A stretch of 64,000 nt of DNA from Belliella aquatica (GTDB lineage: Bacteria > Bacteroidota > Bacteroidia > Cytophagales > Cyclobacteriaceae). This document shows, one piece after another, positions 62,726-64,000 of the stretch. Positions within the stretch are counted from its first letter, which is position 1; the number at the start of each line of letters is the position of its first letter. The stretch is taken from contig NZ_BMFD01000001.1 of the NCBI RefSeq assembly GCF_014637795.1, forward strand, positions 160,518 through 224,517. The letters run 5' to 3'. Position numbers and translations under genes: made by a program. Below the pieces are notes generated by a model. The model had not been told where the DNA came from. It was given only the letters and a program-made list of their open reading frames with translations, and searched no databases.

Positions 62726-64000
62726 TTACTCCAACAAGGCCTCAATATCATTCTTGCTCAAGCTCTTCATAAAGCTTTCTTCCGTGCTAATCAGTTCTCC
62801 GGCAAGTGCCATCTTACGTTCCTGCAAAGCCATGATTTTTTCTTCTACCGTATTTCTTGTGATAAATTTATAAATCATCACCTTATTTTCTTGCCCGATT
62901 CTATGTGCCCTATCGATGGCTTGTGCCTCCACAGCAGGATTCCACCATGGATCGAGAAGGAAGACATACTCCGCCTTGGTCAAGTTCAAACCGACACCTC
63001 CCGCTTTCAGGGAAATCAAAAATATCTTGACAGAATCATCTCCTTGGAAAGAAGTGACTTGTGCTTGTCGGTCTTTCGTAGAGCCATCGAGGTAAGCATA
63101 TTTGATCTGATTTTCGTCCAGATAAGCCTTCACGATAGCCAAATGCCTTACAAATTGACTAAATACCAAAACCTTATGACCCTCACTCGCTGTGGATTTG
63201 AGCATGTGAATCACATCATCAAGCTTACCCGAATCTCCTTCATACTCCTTATTCGTCAACTTAGGGTGATTGGCAATCTGTCTCAACTGCGTCAAACCTC
63301 TAAGTAAAGTAAACTGCTGATTTTTTGCTCCCGGTGTGGAAAGCTCGGAAACAATCTTCTCCCGATAGTAGCTCTTCACTTCCTCATAAGCCTTTTCCTG
63401 ATCTTCAGTCATGGAAGAGTATTTGACATTGATCACCTTCTCAGGCAAGTCTGTAGCTACCTGCGTTTTCAACCTTCGCATGATAAAAGGCTTGATCATC
63501 GCATGGAGCTTTGCGGCTTTATCCATGTCATTCTTCTTCTCAATAGGCTGCAAAAACTGCTTTTTAAACATGTTTTGATTGCCCAAAAGTCCTGAATTGA
63601 TGAAGTTCATCTGTGACCATAGATCCATCGTGCCATTCTCTACAGGCGTACCTGTCAAGATCAACTTATGCCTACAATTCAACTCGCCCACTGATTTGGC
63701 AATGATACTTCCTGGATTTTTGATCGCTTGAGATTCATCTAGGATGATATAGTTGAAATAGAAGTTTTTCAATAACTCCAAGTCCAATCGAATAATCCCG
63801 TAAGAAGTTAAGACCAAATCATAATTCGCAAATCGACTGTTGTCCTTGATTCGCTGAGTTCCAGTGTAGGTCAATATCTTTAATCCAGGGGTAAATTTCT
63901 TAGCCTCCAATTCCCAATTGTAAATCAAAGAAGTCGGCATCACAAGCAGGGAAGTCGCACCCTCAGACACTTTCTTTTCGTGGGCTAAAAGTGCCAAGGT
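62726..64000 (-). CDS. SNF2 family DEAD/DEAH helicase (N-terminus beyond window)
   Basis: About 425 C-terminal residues of an SNF2-type ATPase; the frame is open to the window edge (TLALLAHEKK after the last visible codon). The helicase motifs seen are DLVLTSYGIIRLD, ILDESQAIKN (motif II with DESQ), ILTGTPVENGTMDLWSQM (III), VLVFSQFVRHLAIVKAYLDE, and SLKAGGVGLNLTKAEYVFLLDPWWNPAVE with DRAHRIGQ (motifs V and VI). It uses ATP to translocate on double-stranded DNA. The N-terminal portion, including Walker A, and any zinc-finger domain are outside the window. The start ATG is not in the window. Confidence 0.95.
   Translation of the reverse strand, partial: TLALLAHEKKVSEGATSLLVMPTSLIYNWELEAKKFTPGLKILTYTGTQRIKDNSRFANYDLVLTSYGIIRLDLELLKNFYFNYIILDESQAIKNPGSIIAKSVGELNCRHKLILTGTPVENGTMDLWSQMNFINSGLLGNQNMFKKQFLQPIEKKNDMDKAAKLHAMIKPFIMRRLKTQVATDLPEKVINVKYSSMTEDQEKAYEEVKSYYREKIVSELSTPGAKNQQFTLLRGLTQLRQIANHPKLTNKEYEGDSGKLDDVIHMLKSTASEGHKVLVFSQFVRHLAIVKAYLDENQIKYAYLDGSTKDRQAQVTSFQGDDSVKIFLISLKAGGVGLNLTKAEYVFLLDPWWNPAVEAQAIDRAHRIGQENKVMIYKFITRNTVEEKIMALQERKMALAGELISTEESFMKSLSKNDIEALLE

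Overview
The window looks like chromosome of a Bacteroidota bacterium, most likely order Cytophagales and probably near Cyclobacteriaceae. The evidence is the gliding lipoprotein GldB, DUF4221 and DUF3127 proteins, a GxxExxY protein, SusD-free surface lipoproteins with Cys at about residue 17, AT-rich DNA, and Bacteroidota-style TAnnTTTG -7 boxes. I see no rRNA, tRNA or CRISPR array. Both edges cut genes: fumC at the left, an SNF2 helicase at the right.

Layout. (1) 0-3 kb: fumC, a small membrane protein, a DUF2867 protein, RidA, and a GxxExxY gene between inverted repeat arms. (2) 3-21.7 kb: a large minus-strand surface polysaccharide locus. In transcription order it has a radical SAM/SPASM protein, a Wza-type SLBB export protein, a Wzz-type chain-length protein and a Wzx flippase, followed (after an interruption) by a GT2, a methyltransferase, a Wzy polymerase/ligase, a GT4, an acetyltransferase, a methyltransferase, a GT4, a half-length glycosyltransferase and a DUF1972 GT. 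Between wzx and the GT genes sits an AT-rich foreign-looking segment (12.0-15.5 kb) holding a truncated M57-type metallopeptidase, two divergently oriented lipoprotein genes and a small gene remnant. (3) 21.7-23.2 kb: an IS200-like REP-associated transposase with two-hairpin REP repeats on both sides. (4) 23.2-28.5 kb: an operon of a TPR protein, phosphosulfolactate synthase (ComA family), DUF368/PopT, AroE and a PLP decarboxylase. (5) 28.6-30.9 kb: rfbC, a CpsB-type phosphatase and an SDR. (6) 31-46 kb: housekeeping genes (hflX, ceramidase-like, purM, MutS-like ATPase, katG, purK-purE, DUF3127, an ECF sigma factor with an overlapping small partner, an esterase, nth). (7) 46-64 kb: an asparagine-synthase-like gene coupled to a WbuB-like GT, gldB, two tandem fasciclin lipoproteins, DsbD, an M20 dipeptidase, a quinone reductase, purU, an MBOAT/AlgX-like acylation pair, a PH-domain protein and the SNF2 helicase.

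How it works together. The 3-21.7 kb locus has a nearly complete Wzx/Wzy-type set: glycosyltransferases build a lipid-linked repeat, Wzx flips it, Wzy polymerises, Wzz sets length and the SLBB protein exports. The rfbC-cpsB group, the asnB/WbuB pair and the MBOAT/AlgX-like pair are probably further surface-glycan functions, and PopT would recycle the undecaprenyl phosphate carrier.

The most unusual signals are in the non-coding DNA. They are the REP/transposase array, a dispersed 100-160 bp intergenic repeat present five times between 41.8 and 59.6 kb (always in the same orientation), and a family of CACAGATAAACAC arms that flank the GxxExxY gene as inverted repeats and recur around an apparently empty segment at 53.3-53.6 kb.
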